Source: a virus. From it: a DNA stretch of 64,000 nucleotides. Within the stretch, counting starts at the first letter, position 1; each line of letters begins with the position of its first letter. A program made the position numbers and the translations under genes. Where the stretch lies: positions 1 to 64,000 of IMG/VR virus record IMGVR_UViG_3300014913_000007. The stretch is one strand, 5' to 3'. The notes under the pieces were generated by a model. That model saw only the letters and a list, made by a program, of their open reading frames with translations, did no database searches and had not been told where the DNA came from. This document shows positions 13,372-20,572 of the stretch, in pieces.

Positions 13372-13656
13372 ATGAGCATACCATATGATACAGAGCTAGA
13401 TAAAGACTTCTTTGAGGCATACAAAGATAAGCATATACCTTTAGAAGATGTAGAGAGGATGCTAAAAGCTAAGAAAGGAAGGATACTAGCAATATGTAGG
13501 TGGCATAACGTTGCAAATACTAGTCATGGATGTGATGCTTATCCATTAAATTTAAGAAATAAACTTACTAATGAATATATAAGAAGGGATCTTGACTTCC
13601 CTACATTTAAAAAAGATACTCATTTAATAGAGACTTACTTCTTATATGGTATATAA
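13372..13656 (+). CDS. small family protein
   Basis: 94 aa. FFEAYKDKHIPLEDVERMLK is the clearest family N-terminus; the end ETYFLYGI replaces W-F-x-x-R. The ATG almost touches the TATACT box, so either the mRNA is leaderless from a start inside the codon region or the -10 is slightly different. Function unknown. Confidence 0.65.
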   Translation: MSIPYDTELDKDFFEAYKDKHIPLEDVERMLKAKKGRILAICRWHNVANTSHGCDAYPLNLRNKLTNEYIRRDLDFPTFKKDTHLIETYFLYGI

Positions 13657-13710
13657 GGGCTACCTCTATGTAGTATTTAATTAACTCAGTATAATAAGTG
13701 TGTTAGGTGT

Positions 13711-13740
13711 AGAATCTCTCCTGTAGGCCCGGCCCTCTTT
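13711..13740. repeat. GC-rich repeat, copy 3
   Basis: AGAATCTCTCCTGTAGGCCC then GGCCCTC and a T run; the most diverged copy, and the only one that could end rightward transcripts as a terminator. Confidence 0.6.
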
Positions 13741-13744
13741 TTTG

Positions 13745-13775
13745 CTAAAGTTATTTAAAAATATGCCGATATACT
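13745..13775 (+). promoter_or_regulatory. sigma-28-type promoter (duplicated at 53224)
   Basis: TAAAGTTA, 11 nt, GCCGATAT. It lies inside an 80-bp stretch (13745-13824) identical to 53224-53303. ATG of 13780-14007 is close behind, leaderless. Confidence 0.85.
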
Positions 13776-13779
13776 AGAT

Positions 13780-14007
13780 ATGACAAATTGGGATGACGAA
13801 AAGGAGTGTTTAAAAGCTGTTAAAGAAAATGGATGGGCTTTACAGTATGTAAAAAATCAAACTCCAGAAATCTGCTTGGCTGCTGTTAAAGAGGATGCAG
13901 ATGCTTTACGATATGTAAAAACAGTGAATTGTTCCTACGAATTAAAAAATTATGTTTTAAATAACTTAAGGGAGGACCTAATCAAAACTTACCCTTCACA
14001 AATTTGA
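13780..14007 (+). CDS. DUF4116-type repeat protein, short copy
   Basis: 75 aa. After MTNWDDEKE come two 22-residue units of the form CL-AVKENGWALQYVKNQTPEI, the DUF4116 repeat (helical, protein-interaction-like). The first 44 bp of the gene are identical to the five-repeat protein at 53259, so one is a copy of the other with a different repeat number. The role is unknown; such repeats occur in large viruses and intracellular bacteria. Confidence 0.75.
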   Translation: MTNWDDEKECLKAVKENGWALQYVKNQTPEICLAAVKEDADALRYVKTVNCSYELKNYVLNNLREDLIKTYPSQI

Positions 14008-14056
14008 ATATTCCGGGTTCAATCGTTTAATACATATTCCATATAAACATTAAAAC

Positions 14057-14190
14057 CTACTTAAAAGGATGAAGTTTATAGTCAAGTACAAACCATGCAG
14101 GTTTCTTACTATCTTTAGTAGGATCTTCTAAGATACTTAGAGATCATACCTTCAGAAGCTTTAAGATAACCAATAATTTCCTACTGATTA
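14057..14190 (-). pseudogene. decayed member of the W-x-x-x family
   Basis: A leftward frame ends PAWFVLDYKLHPFK, matching the terminal motif of the family, but the upstream part is broken by a stop (TGA) and continues only in another frame. No start or promoter. Read as the remains of a family gene. Confidence 0.35.
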
Positions 14191-14223
14191 CACTTCATAT
14201 GAGGGTATAAACTTTTCAAATGT

Positions 14224-14250
14224 GGATCTCCGTGAAGGCCGATCCTCTCG
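14224..14250. repeat. GC-rich repeat, copy 4
   Basis: GGATCTCCGTGAAGGCC variant; the preceding TTTTCAAATGT is also shared with copy 1 (GTTTCAAATGT). Confidence 0.65.
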
Positions 14251-14259
14251 TGTAATCAA

Positions 14260-14523
14260 CTAGTTAAGGGCTTCTGCTGGTTGTACTCCATCCTGATTAA
14301 TTTCTTTGATTATCTTATCATTTAGTATGAAGAAGAGAGATATGTTTTTATTAGCATATTCAGTTATCTCTTCGCTAGTCCATCCGTCGAACTCACCTGT
14401 GACTGTAGTAGTACCTATACCTGGTAGGTGAGTTGCCTTGTCACTAGGATATGATTTATTAAACTTAAGATCTATTACTTTACCAGAGGGCAGTTTTAGT
14501 TTTAAAACAGTCTTTATATTCAT
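14260..14523 (-). CDS. hypothetical protein
   Basis: 87 aa. MNIKTVLKLKLPSGKVIDLK and VTGEFDGWTSEEITEYANKN: strand-rich start and helical end. It ends next to GC-rich repeat copy 4. No recognisable promoter or family. Confidence 0.55.
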   Translation of the reverse strand: MNIKTVLKLKLPSGKVIDLKFNKSYPSDKATHLPGIGTTTVTGEFDGWTSEEITEYANKNISLFFILNDKIIKEINQDGVQPAEALN

Positions 14524-14632
14524 GTATTATGTATCCTATAATCATTAAGTATATTAAATTAGATTCTTAATATAAATATCACCTACACTTGTCCAGTAGT
14601 TAATAAACATTTAATACATATCCCATAGTTAG

Positions 14633-14899
14633 TTAGATTGCATAGGTTAAGAACCAACCATTGTAGTAGTCCTTAGTATTCACATAAGCTCTAGATCCTC
14701 CTAAAGTCCCGTAATATATACCTGTTATACTTACGTGATCAAGTTTGACTTGATCCATGAAGAAAACCTCTTTGCCTCTGTTGAAGTCAGTATAGAATCT
14801 GCATAACTTAGTACCTAGTGGGATAGCATCTAACTTGCCTAAATCTAACGACATATAGTAATAAGTATAGTAAGTTGATTCGTCGATATTAATGCTCAT
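14633..14899 (-). CDS. small W-F family protein
   Basis: 88 aa. KLDAIPLGTKLCRFYTDFNR corresponds to the core and GWFLTYAI to the terminal motif. The ATG is 8 nt from the -10 box of 14908-14934, predicting a leaderless mRNA. Function unknown. Confidence 0.7.
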   Translation of the reverse strand: MSINIDESTYYTYYYMSLDLGKLDAIPLGTKLCRFYTDFNRGKEVFFMDQVKLDHVSITGIYYGTLGGSRAYVNTKDYYNGWFLTYAI

Positions 14900-14907
14900 A
14901 CTAGGTA

Positions 14908-14934
14908 TATCGGCAGGACCCCAAAAAACTTTAG
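14908..14934 (-). promoter_or_regulatory. sigma-28-type promoter
   Basis: Minus strand TAAAGTTT, 11 nt, GCCGATAT; one base off the sigma-28 consensus. Confidence 0.85.
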
Positions 14935-14961
14935 GAATTTATTATATGTACCATAATTAAA

Positions 14962-14990
14962 TTGACATGTAAACATAATAGAGGTACCAC
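14962..14990 (+). promoter_or_regulatory. sigma-70-type promoter
   Basis: TTGACA, 17 nt, TACCAC. The first ATG (14997) opens only a 7-codon frame, MRRTRRE, upstream of the HNH gene. Confidence 0.65.
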
Positions 14991-15027
14991 AGTGATATGA
15001 GAAGAACAAGGCGAGAGTGAGATTAAA

Positions 15028-15549
15028 GTGATAATTTATATTAAAACAGAACGTCTCTATATTCAAGAAGGACTTCAAAGGTTAGGTTTAGCGTCCCTAA
15101 ATATCTACTACTCTGATGACAGGTGGTTGGCTATTAGAGGACTATCTAAAAGAACTAAACCTTATCTTTGTGCAGGTTGTAATGAAAAAAATAAGAAAAT
15201 ACTTCATTTACATCATAAAACATATGAAAATTTAGGACTACCTAGCGAAATTAGTGATCTAGTCTGGTTATGTAAAAGATGTCATAGAGAAATTCATTTA
15301 TCTAGTCTTGATAATTTATATGAAAATACTAATAAGTTAATAAAATTAGGCAAGAAAATAGAAGAAGCATCGGCTAAAGAACCGAAAAAAACTAAAAAAC
15401 GTAAGAAAATAGAAGCTAAATCAAAAAAGATAAAGAAAAGTAAACACATTATAACTAAGAAACAAACTAGAAGATTGAATAGAAAAAGGAAGTACGCTAG
15501 CAAGTACGATGCCTTACCTATAGGTATAATAAAAGTAAAAAAGAATTAA
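15028..15549 (+). CDS. HNH endonuclease, probable homing type
   Basis: 173 aa with GTG start (no better in-frame codon before the domain). CAGC near residue 50, then LHLHHKTYENLG and LVWLCKRCHREIHL: the two CxxC pairs and HH...H of an HNH nuclease that nicks DNA with one metal ion. The last 70 residues are Lys/Arg-rich, likely for DNA binding. A 7-codon leader frame (14997-15020) precedes it and may limit translation. Free-standing homing endonuclease is inferred. Confidence 0.8.
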   Translation: MIIYIKTERLYIQEGLQRLGLASLNIYYSDDRWLAIRGLSKRTKPYLCAGCNEKNKKILHLHHKTYENLGLPSEISDLVWLCKRCHREIHLSSLDNLYENTNKLIKLGKKIEEASAKEPKKTKKRKKIEAKSKKIKKSKHIITKKQTRRLNRKRKYASKYDALPIGIIKVKKN

Positions 15550-15568
15550 TTAATTAATTAATTAATTA
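15545..15568. repeat. TTAA tandem repeat
   Basis: Six copies of AATT/TTAA directly after the stop of the HNH gene. The rest of 15569-15723 is AT-rich with no frame or clear signal. Confidence 0.7.
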
Positions 15569-15723
15569 TACTACCTATCTAATCATGTAAAAATATAATA
15601 ACCTACCAATGTTATAATAGTAGTCAGAATCATACTAACCACACCTGCTTAATTTGTTCTGCTCCATTCATACTATACTTCTCCCTTAGTATACGTTTAT
15701 TATACTTATGTGTCAAATTAAAG

Positions 15724-15754
15724 CTAAAGTTTTTATAGAATCTGCCGATATACT
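15724..15754 (+). promoter_or_regulatory. sigma-28-type promoter
   Basis: TAAAGTTT, 11 nt, GCCGATAT. The ATG right behind it opens only four codons, so the product is a structured leader or small RNA. Confidence 0.8.
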
Positions 15755-15756
15755 AT

Positions 15757-15866
15757 ATGCAGGTAGACTAGGTTTTACTGTTAAGCTGATCAATAACTAA
15801 TAGTAGAGGGTTCGGATGATGGTAAGTGTAAACCTCCCCTTATACCTGTGCTTTAATTTTGAACAG
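15757..15866 (+). ncRNA. candidate structured small RNA or leader of 15875
   Basis: The 5' end GCAGGTA can pair with TACCTG near 15843, closing a domain that contains GAGGGTT/AAACCTC as an inner stem with one mismatch. The end CTTTAATTTT is U-rich. It lies between a strong sigma-28-type promoter and the gene 15875-16060. Pairing was found by eye only. Confidence 0.4.
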
Positions 15867-15874
15867 AGGAAACC

Positions 15875-16060
15875 ATGCTAAACAAACATTTTAAGAAAGC
15901 GTTTAAAAAACAAATAATGGATTTTTATACTGGAGTAGTAGATTTTAAGATGGATAAGGAGAGTTGGAAATTCTGGGGTGAGTTTATTGCCTTCTATTGT
16001 TTAGTTGTACCCTTTGTAGCTGCCTTTATAGGTTTAGTGTATTACCTAAATAATAATTAA
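15875..16060 (+). CDS. small membrane protein
   Basis: 61 aa. A basic amphipathic N-terminus (FKKAFKKQIMDFY) leads into one or two hydrophobic segments (FIAFYCLVVPFVAAFIGLVY). GAGGAAACC is placed before the ATG. Likely inner-membrane; function unknown. Confidence 0.65.
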   Translation: MLNKHFKKAFKKQIMDFYTGVVDFKMDKESWKFWGEFIAFYCLVVPFVAAFIGLVYYLNNN

Positions 16061-16061
16061 T

Positions 16062-16157
16062 ATGAAAAAGAAAACACCTACATACACAGATGGAAAAGGA
16101 ACTGGAGATAGTAGAGTTATTAGCAATTTTAGAAGAGTTTTTGATCACATATGGTGA
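16062..16157 (+). CDS. possible 31-aa basic peptide
   Basis: Starts MKKKTPTYTDGKGTGDSRVI and ends in FRRVFDHIW. It opens 1 nt after the preceding stop, but the ribosome binding site is poor. Weakly supported. Confidence 0.35.
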   Translation: MKKKTPTYTDGKGTGDSRVISNFRRVFDHIW

Positions 16158-16195
16158 TCATTTAGCTAATATATACTTCTTACCTTTAGTATAAA

Positions 16196-16519
16196 TTATA
16201 GCCAATATAGTTCTATTCTAATATTCCGTGTAACTGATGAAATCCTGTATACTCTTACTTCTGTAGCATTATCATTAGAAACTGCAGCATTAAGAGATGG
16301 TTGCCAATTTCTGTATGCATTAGCACTATCCTGATACATATCCGGTACCTCTAACCAAGAAGTTGTACCATTTTGCATGTGAAGAGTAGATAAGTTCTGT
16401 GGCGATCCTTCATTATGGTTCAGTATATATGGCACGTAGTTTGTTCCTGTTTGTGTGGGGTGACTAAATACACTTGAAGTGAATTTCCTAATAATACTCT
16501 CATTATTTAATCTAATCAT
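16196..16519 (-). CDS. fibre-tip-like protein, paralogue of 10256-10579
   Basis: 107 aa, the same length as its paralogue. MIRLNNESIIRKFTSSVFSH, then YVPYILNHNEGSPQNL and a terminal YWL. GGAGAAGAGGA lies before the ATG. The shared framework with diverged loops is what one expects of receptor-binding tips, but virion location is not shown. Confidence 0.65.
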   Translation of the reverse strand: MIRLNNESIIRKFTSSVFSHPTQTGTNYVPYILNHNEGSPQNLSTLHMQNGTTSWLEVPDMYQDSANAYRNWQPSLNAAVSNDNATEVRVYRISSVTRNIRIELYWL

Positions 16520-16606
16520 CCTCTTCTCCTTAAGTTAATTTATCTACTTACAATAAAGTACAAATTAGTAAGTATATCAAGATATTATGTTTTTTTACTA
16601 AATAAG

Positions 16607-16638
16607 CTAAAGTCTTTTTGAAATCTTGTCGATAGTAT
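16607..16638 (+). promoter_or_regulatory. sigma-28-type promoter
   Basis: TAAAGTCT, 12 nt, GTCGATAG; ATG of 16643-16897 close behind. Confidence 0.65.
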
Positions 16639-16642
16639 ATTT

Positions 16643-16897
16643 ATGAAGATTAGTAGTAAAGTATTTATAGCCCATAAATCTCGTGCTATACCCACAGAGG
16701 AGTTAACTAACTTATCTAAAACTCTAGAAGTTTTACTATATATCAACATAAATAATCAATATGGAATGGAAATAGTTACTGTAGGTACCTCTAAGTATAA
16801 ACATTACGTAAAAATGTGGTGCGCTAGTAGCGGGTTGTTTTTTGAACAGGGCTTATTCTCCTGTCCAGAGTCTTGGTATTGTAGGTATAAGGTGTAA
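16643..16897 (+). CDS. small W-Y-x-R family protein
   Basis: 84 aa. KVFIAHKSRAIPTEELTNLS is the family N-terminus and SWYCRYKV the end. Predicted leaderless from 16607-16638. Followed 10 nt later by 16908-17192. Function unknown. Confidence 0.7.
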   Translation: MKISSKVFIAHKSRAIPTEELTNLSKTLEVLLYININNQYGMEIVTVGTSKYKHYVKMWCASSGLFFEQGLFSCPESWYCRYKV

Positions 16898-16907
16898 TGA
16901 GGTATAA

Positions 16908-17192
16908 ATGATTAATACTGTAGATGGATTTATAGTTAACCTTACCTTAGAAGCTGGCAGGGCACTTCGGAGGGATAAATTGGAGGCTGCTGAGGCTGTA
17001 AAAGGAGATCCAACTGAAGCACTAGACCTGGAAGAAGACGAGCAGGAGAGCGAACCTGAAGAAGAAGAAGTAAAGGTACTACTAGCATTACCGGAACCAG
17101 ATATTACCGAGTCTTATGAGTTATATGATCATAAAGGTAATTTAGTAAAATACTTAAAAACTAGTAATGTTAAGTTAAATACTAGGAGGTAA
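16908..17192 (+). CDS. acidic hypothetical protein
   Basis: 94 aa, with a long acidic middle (DLEEDEQESEPEEEEVKV) between a helical start and a C-terminal strand pair (ESYELYDHKGNLVKYLKT). Co-transcribed with 16643-16897. No family recognised. Confidence 0.65.
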   Translation: MINTVDGFIVNLTLEAGRALRRDKLEAAEAVKGDPTEALDLEEDEQESEPEEEEVKVLLALPEPDITESYELYDHKGNLVKYLKTSNVKLNTRR

Positions 17193-17220
17193 TAAATTTA
17201 TCATTTATTACTGTTAAATA

Positions 17221-17832
17221 CTAAAGTTTGTCTACGTCGTTATACCAATGCTCTTTTTGAATATAGGTTAAAGCCTCTCGCAGGTCTTTGAAACGTTTAC
17301 CTTCCCGTCTACCGTTTGTTACTATACAACATGGTGAATCAACACTAGGCTCATCTAAGTATAGCTTGTACGAAGCAAACTCACTACATGTATGTTCAAA
17401 AATATCAAGAATTACTCTGTCACCTAAATTATTAGTTTTAAACTTCTTAAGATGCGGAACTACTAACTTTAAACTTCTATATACTTTCTCTGTATACTTA
17501 GTATCTCCCCTAGTTAGTGCTATTTGTATACAGCTTTGTCCAGTTTCTGGAAAGTAGCCTGAAGATATTAAGTATAACTGTCTTAATTGTTTCTCTTTTT
17601 CATTATACATTGCCTTAGTTTCAGGATCACCGCATAGTATTAAATCTAAGTCTACTTCTCCAGAATCTATTCTATTGCTAAGAATTATTTCATCTCTTTT
17701 TTCTCTTAGAGTTCTTAGTTTAGTATTTTTTGCAGTTGCTGCTTTCTGTAGTGGAGTGAGTTTACTATAGATGTCATCTATCTCTGTCTCTAGATTTTCT
17801 ATTTTTTCTAATATATTATCTAATTTCTTCAT
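17221..17832 (-). CDS. coiled-coil hypothetical protein
   Basis: 203 aa from ATG 17832, the first after the promoter. Residues 1-60 form a clear coiled coil (LDNILEKIENLETEIDDIYS) and the rest looks like a compact alpha/beta domain. Leaderless by position. Function unknown. Confidence 0.7.
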   Translation of the reverse strand: MKKLDNILEKIENLETEIDDIYSKLTPLQKAATAKNTKLRTLREKRDEIILSNRIDSGEVDLDLILCGDPETKAMYNEKEKQLRQLYLISSGYFPETGQSCIQIALTRGDTKYTEKVYRSLKLVVPHLKKFKTNNLGDRVILDIFEHTCSEFASYKLYLDEPSVDSPCCIVTNGRREGKRFKDLREALTYIQKEHWYNDVDKL

Positions 17833-17840
17833 ATAAGTAT

Positions 17841-17866
17841 TATCGACCAAATTTCAAAAAACTTAA
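17841..17866 (-). promoter_or_regulatory. sigma-28-type promoter, weaker
   Basis: Minus strand TTAAGTTT-like box and GTCGATAA just upstream of the ATG at 17832; the -35 lacks one A. Confidence 0.55.
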
Positions 17867-17873
17867 ACCTTAT

Positions 17874-18140
17874 TTACCAATTTGTAGGTTTAAATACATA
17901 CCAAGTCTTATTGTAACCTTCTCTGTTAAATCTTGAATTCTCTACTATATCCCAACCTTTCTCATCAAATATCGCTCTACTATCAAATTCTGCGTATTTT
18001 CTACCATACTCATCTTTTTTTGTTCCAACATTACTTACAGGTATTAAATATTCCTCATCAGTATTTGGATTTTCCTTCTTAACTAGTAAATAGTAATCCT
18101 TGCCTTCTTTAATCCCACTAAAATACTCTACCTTTCTCAT
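17874..18140 (-). CDS. small W-Y-V-F family protein
   Basis: 88 aa. GIKEGKDYYLLVKKENPN matches the core and TWYVFKPTNW the end. GGAGGATTT is a strong ribosome binding site, and the gene has a roughly 200-nt structured leader, unlike its leaderless relatives. Function unknown. Confidence 0.7.
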   Translation of the reverse strand: MRKVEYFSGIKEGKDYYLLVKKENPNTDEEYLIPVSNVGTKKDEYGRKYAEFDSRAIFDEKGWDIVENSRFNREGYNKTWYVFKPTNW

Positions 18141-18350
18141 AAATCCTCCATAAAATCAGGGGTAGTCCAGGTTTGTATTGTCTAGTAGTAGTCTATTATT
18201 TGCCTCACACTTCAGTACTCATCCACCTGAGTCTTTACCACAGCCCCTGTTAGTCTGAATACCAACGACTGTTCCTTCCATCCTAGCAACATCTACCACT
18301 ATTCAGATTGACCACATACCTAACTGGACTCGACCCGACTAGCTATATAT
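18141..18350 (-). ncRNA. candidate structured 5' leader or small RNA
   Basis: Between promoter 18353-18379 and 17874-18140. By eye: an 8-bp hairpin at 18320-18342 (two wobbles, one mismatch), an 11-of-13 helix between 18249-18261 and 18300-18312 with TCTGAATA/TATTCAGA perfect, and CAGGGG/CCCCTG (18244-18249 with 18157-18162) reaching close to the ribosome binding site. Richer in G+C than its neighbours and without a frame. A regulatory leader is plausible. Confidence 0.5.
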
Positions 18351-18352
18351 AC

Positions 18353-18379
18353 TATCGTCAGTATTTCAGAAAACTTTAG
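18353..18379 (-). promoter_or_regulatory. sigma-28-type promoter
   Basis: Minus strand TAAAGTTT, 11 nt, GACGATAG, 213 nt from the next start codon. Confidence 0.8.
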
Positions 18380-18399
18380 TAAAAAATAAAAAAACAAAA

Positions 18400-18430
18400 C
18401 TAAAGTCTATTTAGCAAGTTGCCGATATTA
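18400..18430 (+). promoter_or_regulatory. sigma-28-type promoter
   Basis: TAAAGTCT, 12 nt, GCCGATAT; divergent from 18353-18379. Confidence 0.7.
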
Positions 18431-18433
18431 ACC

Positions 18434-18637
18434 CTGTTAGAGAATACGTACTCTTTTAATGTTTTACTTGATTGTGAGAAGAAACTATACTCCTTTTATG
18501 AGCTTGATGCTTATCGGTTTAATAGGGATCCTTATGGGTATTTAATTCATATTTGCCCATGTATCCATCACCAGACAAAAGAAATATTAGCAGAAACATT
18601 TAAAGACAGGCCATTAGAAGTTATATTGAATTGGTAA
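18434..18637 (+). CDS. hypothetical protein, possible CTG start
   Basis: 67 aa if started at the CTG at 18434, which is in frame and exactly where leaderless starts occur after this promoter type. The longer frame begins with TTG at 18419 inside the promoter and cannot be on the mRNA. Sequence includes KKLYSFYELDAYRF and ends EVILNW. Function unknown. Confidence 0.5.
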   Translation: MLENTYSFNVLLDCEKKLYSFYELDAYRFNRDPYGYLIHICPCIHHQTKEILAETFKDRPLEVILNW

Positions 18638-18652
18638 AATTATCTGTATACC

Positions 18653-19000
18653 TTAGATTTCTTCCAGGTGCCAGTGCTTAATGTAGCTGGTCAGGAATAG
18701 CTTAAGCCCCGAAAAGAACCTAGCATCACATCTAAAAGTTACATAACTGAAAGGCATTGGATTTTCTCTTGAGAATGTCATGTTTGAAAATACTAAATTA
18801 TGTATTATGGTATATGTTGTGGAATTTCCATTTGGATGGAGAACTAATTTATATCGTTTCCAACATTTAACGTCTTGTATCTCTACTATATTCTTCATAC
18901 TTAAATTAAATAGCATAAAAAGGACAGTCAGTGTTTCTACTAACTGCCCAAACAACCCCATGAAGTCTACTTCAGTTAATGCCTCAACAACATCTATCAA
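18653..19000 (-). CDS. family-related hypothetical protein
   Basis: 115 aa from a TTG; M35 (MKNIVEIQDVKCWKRYKLVL) may be the true start. KRYKLVLHPNGNSTTYTIIH and PFSYVTF resemble the family member at 9213-9497. A leftward TTGACA/TATACT promoter lies at 19061-19088. Function unknown. Confidence 0.5.
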   Translation of the reverse strand: MIDVVEALTEVDFMGLFGQLVETLTVLFMLFNLSMKNIVEIQDVKCWKRYKLVLHPNGNSTTYTIIHNLVFSNMTFSRENPMPFSYVTFRCDARFFSGLKLFLTSYIKHWHLEEI

Positions 19001-19060
19001 ATTTTTGAACTAAATTTATTTTGTATGCATTACTCTTTGTCATTTATTAAGCTCTACAGT

Positions 19061-19088
19061 AGTATATCAGATTACATAAAGTTGTCAA
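19061..19088 (-). promoter_or_regulatory. sigma-70-type promoter
   Basis: Minus strand TTGACA, 16 nt, TATACT, upstream of 18653-19000. Confidence 0.6.
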
Positions 19089-19173
19089 TAGCTTTTCCTA
19101 AGTTTTAATTAAAATACTTACAAACATTTTTATATGTCTATAATTACTTAAATAACTATAGTTCCAGTATCTG

Positions 19174-19202
19174 TTGACATCTTTATAATTCTCAAGTACA
19201 CT
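19174..19202 (+). promoter_or_regulatory. sigma-70-type promoter
   Basis: TTGACA, 17 nt, TACACT; ATG of 19211 eight nt on, leaderless. Confidence 0.65.
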
Positions 19203-19210
19203 AATTCAAT

Positions 19211-19393
19211 ATGGAGTCAATACTGGTACATTTTATGTTTTATTTCATCTTAATCTTCTTCTGTGGTACAGGTGCCTATATCATAGCTAATATGGGAGAT
19301 GAACTACCCTCAGAAAGGTTTTATTTATTTGATGTATTAGGTATTATAGCTGCAATTCTCCTAATACTGCTATTCTTAATCTTCATCTACTAA
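19211..19393 (+). CDS. small two-span membrane protein
   Basis: 60 aa. LVHFMFYFILIFFCGTGAYI and LGIIAAILLILLFLIFIY are two hydrophobic spans joined by an acidic loop (GDELPSERF). It converges with the RuvB-like gene and overlaps its 3' end by 18 bp. Function unknown. Confidence 0.6.
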   Translation: MESILVHFMFYFILIFFCGTGAYIIANMGDELPSERFYLFDVLGIIAAILLILLFLIFIY

Positions 19394-20572
19394 ATCGGGA
19401 TACTCAATCTTAGCCATACTTAAATAATCTAATCCAAAACTAGTAATGTGCCTGCCCCTACCTGTTCGTTCAATTAACCCACGAGACATCAGTGTAGGCT
19501 CTATATTTGACCTGTATTGGTCCTTATCCAATCCTAAACTATCACAGATGGACTGTTCGCCTGCTGGTATCCTTTTTCCCTTACTTTCTCCTCTACTCAG
19601 TAGGAATTGTAATGTCCTCACCTGGGCTAATTTAAGACCATCTGGAAGGTATTTAGCTACAGATATATACTTTAACACTAATTTAAGTGAAATAGTCTTC
19701 ATATCTTCTTCAGTTATCCAATCAGCTTGTCCCTGTTTAGCTAACTGCCTGTAATAACACGAGGCTTCATATACACCCCTCAAAAGATTCTCTCCCATCC
19801 TTGCTACTCCTTGAGAACACTTTCCTAACACCCTAGCAGCTTCATCTTGTAGCTTCAGTCCACGACCAATGGCCATACCTTTAACTATGTCGTACATTTC
19901 TTCATCGGTGTAGTATTCTATCTCAATTTGATTTCCAAACCTAGTCTGAAGTGGGGAAGGTAAATCTCCTAGATCAGTAGTAGCTCCAAAACATGTAAAC
20001 TTAGGAAAATGTATATCGCGCATTTTACCTTTCTCCGCATACTGATATCGAAACTCAAGAAGTATGAGAAGCATAGAAACGATTACGCCTCTATCTAATT
20101 TGTGGATCTCATCAATAAATACCGCTACAGGTTTAATTGGAGCACATGGATTTACCGGGTCTAGAATAGTGCAGATACGCTTACCAGTAGGGTCTATGCA
20201 ACCTGATTCTTTAGTATGACTTACACAACCATTATTACATTTATAGCCATCCCAAGAAAGTTTTTCCTCTAGTATACTAACTAAGATGTCAGGTGTCGGT
20301 ATAGCATCCGGTGTTAGCTTAATGAAGGTGCCTTCCTTCTCAAAGCAACCCATCATTTCTGCTGCTGTTTCCACTCTCCTGGTCTTTCCTGTACCCCCCG
20401 GTCCATAATACATTGTATGAGGTATAGTCACAGGAATACTATCGGGTAAGCATCGGTCTCCTTTATACTTCTTGTATATGTGGGCTAGCATACCTTGAGC
20501 CTTATTTTGAGCTGCTACACCATACTTAATCCTCATCAATCCTTCATCATTTTCATTAAAATCTGGTTTCAT
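19376..20572 (-). CDS. RuvB-like AAA+ Holliday-junction helicase
   Basis: 398 aa. Walker A YGPGGTGKT (57-64), Walker B VFIDEIH (151-157), sensor 1 GATTDLGDLPSPLQTRFG, and a C-terminal winged helix ending GLIERTGRGRHITSFG, which matches the end of RuvB (RTPRGR). RuvB drives branch migration of Holliday junctions together with RuvA; no ruvA is in view. Odd: about 35 residues before Walker B (C112, C116, C125, C134, C143) form a Cys-rich insert not found in cellular RuvB, possibly a zinc site. Promoter 20629-20655. Confidence 0.8.
   Translation of the reverse strand: MKPDFNENDEGLMRIKYGVAAQNKAQGMLAHIYKKYKGDRCLPDSIPVTIPHTMYYGPGGTGKTRRVETAAEMMGCFEKEGTFIKLTPDAIPTPDILVSILEEKLSWDGYKCNNGCVSHTKESGCIDPTGKRICTILDPVNPCAPIKPVAVFIDEIHKLDRGVIVSMLLILLEFRYQYAEKGKMRDIHFPKFTCFGATTDLGDLPSPLQTRFGNQIEIEYYTDEEMYDIVKGMAIGRGLKLQDEAARVLGKCSQGVARMGENLLRGVYEASCYYRQLAKQGQADWITEEDMKTISLKLVLKYISVAKYLPDGLKLAQVRTLQFLLSRGESKGKRIPAGEQSICDSLGLDKDQYRSNIEPTLMSRGLIERTGRGRHITSFGLDYLSMAKIEYPDLVDED

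Noticed and set aside
14997-15020. Seven-codon frame MRRTRRE as a gene.
   Set aside because: Too short to call; recorded as a possible leader peptide of the HNH gene.
18320-18342. tRNA T-arm, because GGGTCGAGTCC resembles GGTTCGAATCC.
   Set aside because: No acceptor stem, anticodon arm or D-arm can be placed around it; better read as part of the structured leader.
19376-20572. Clamp-loader subunit instead of RuvB.
   Set aside because: The C-terminal winged helix with RTGRGR and the sensor sequence fit RuvB better.
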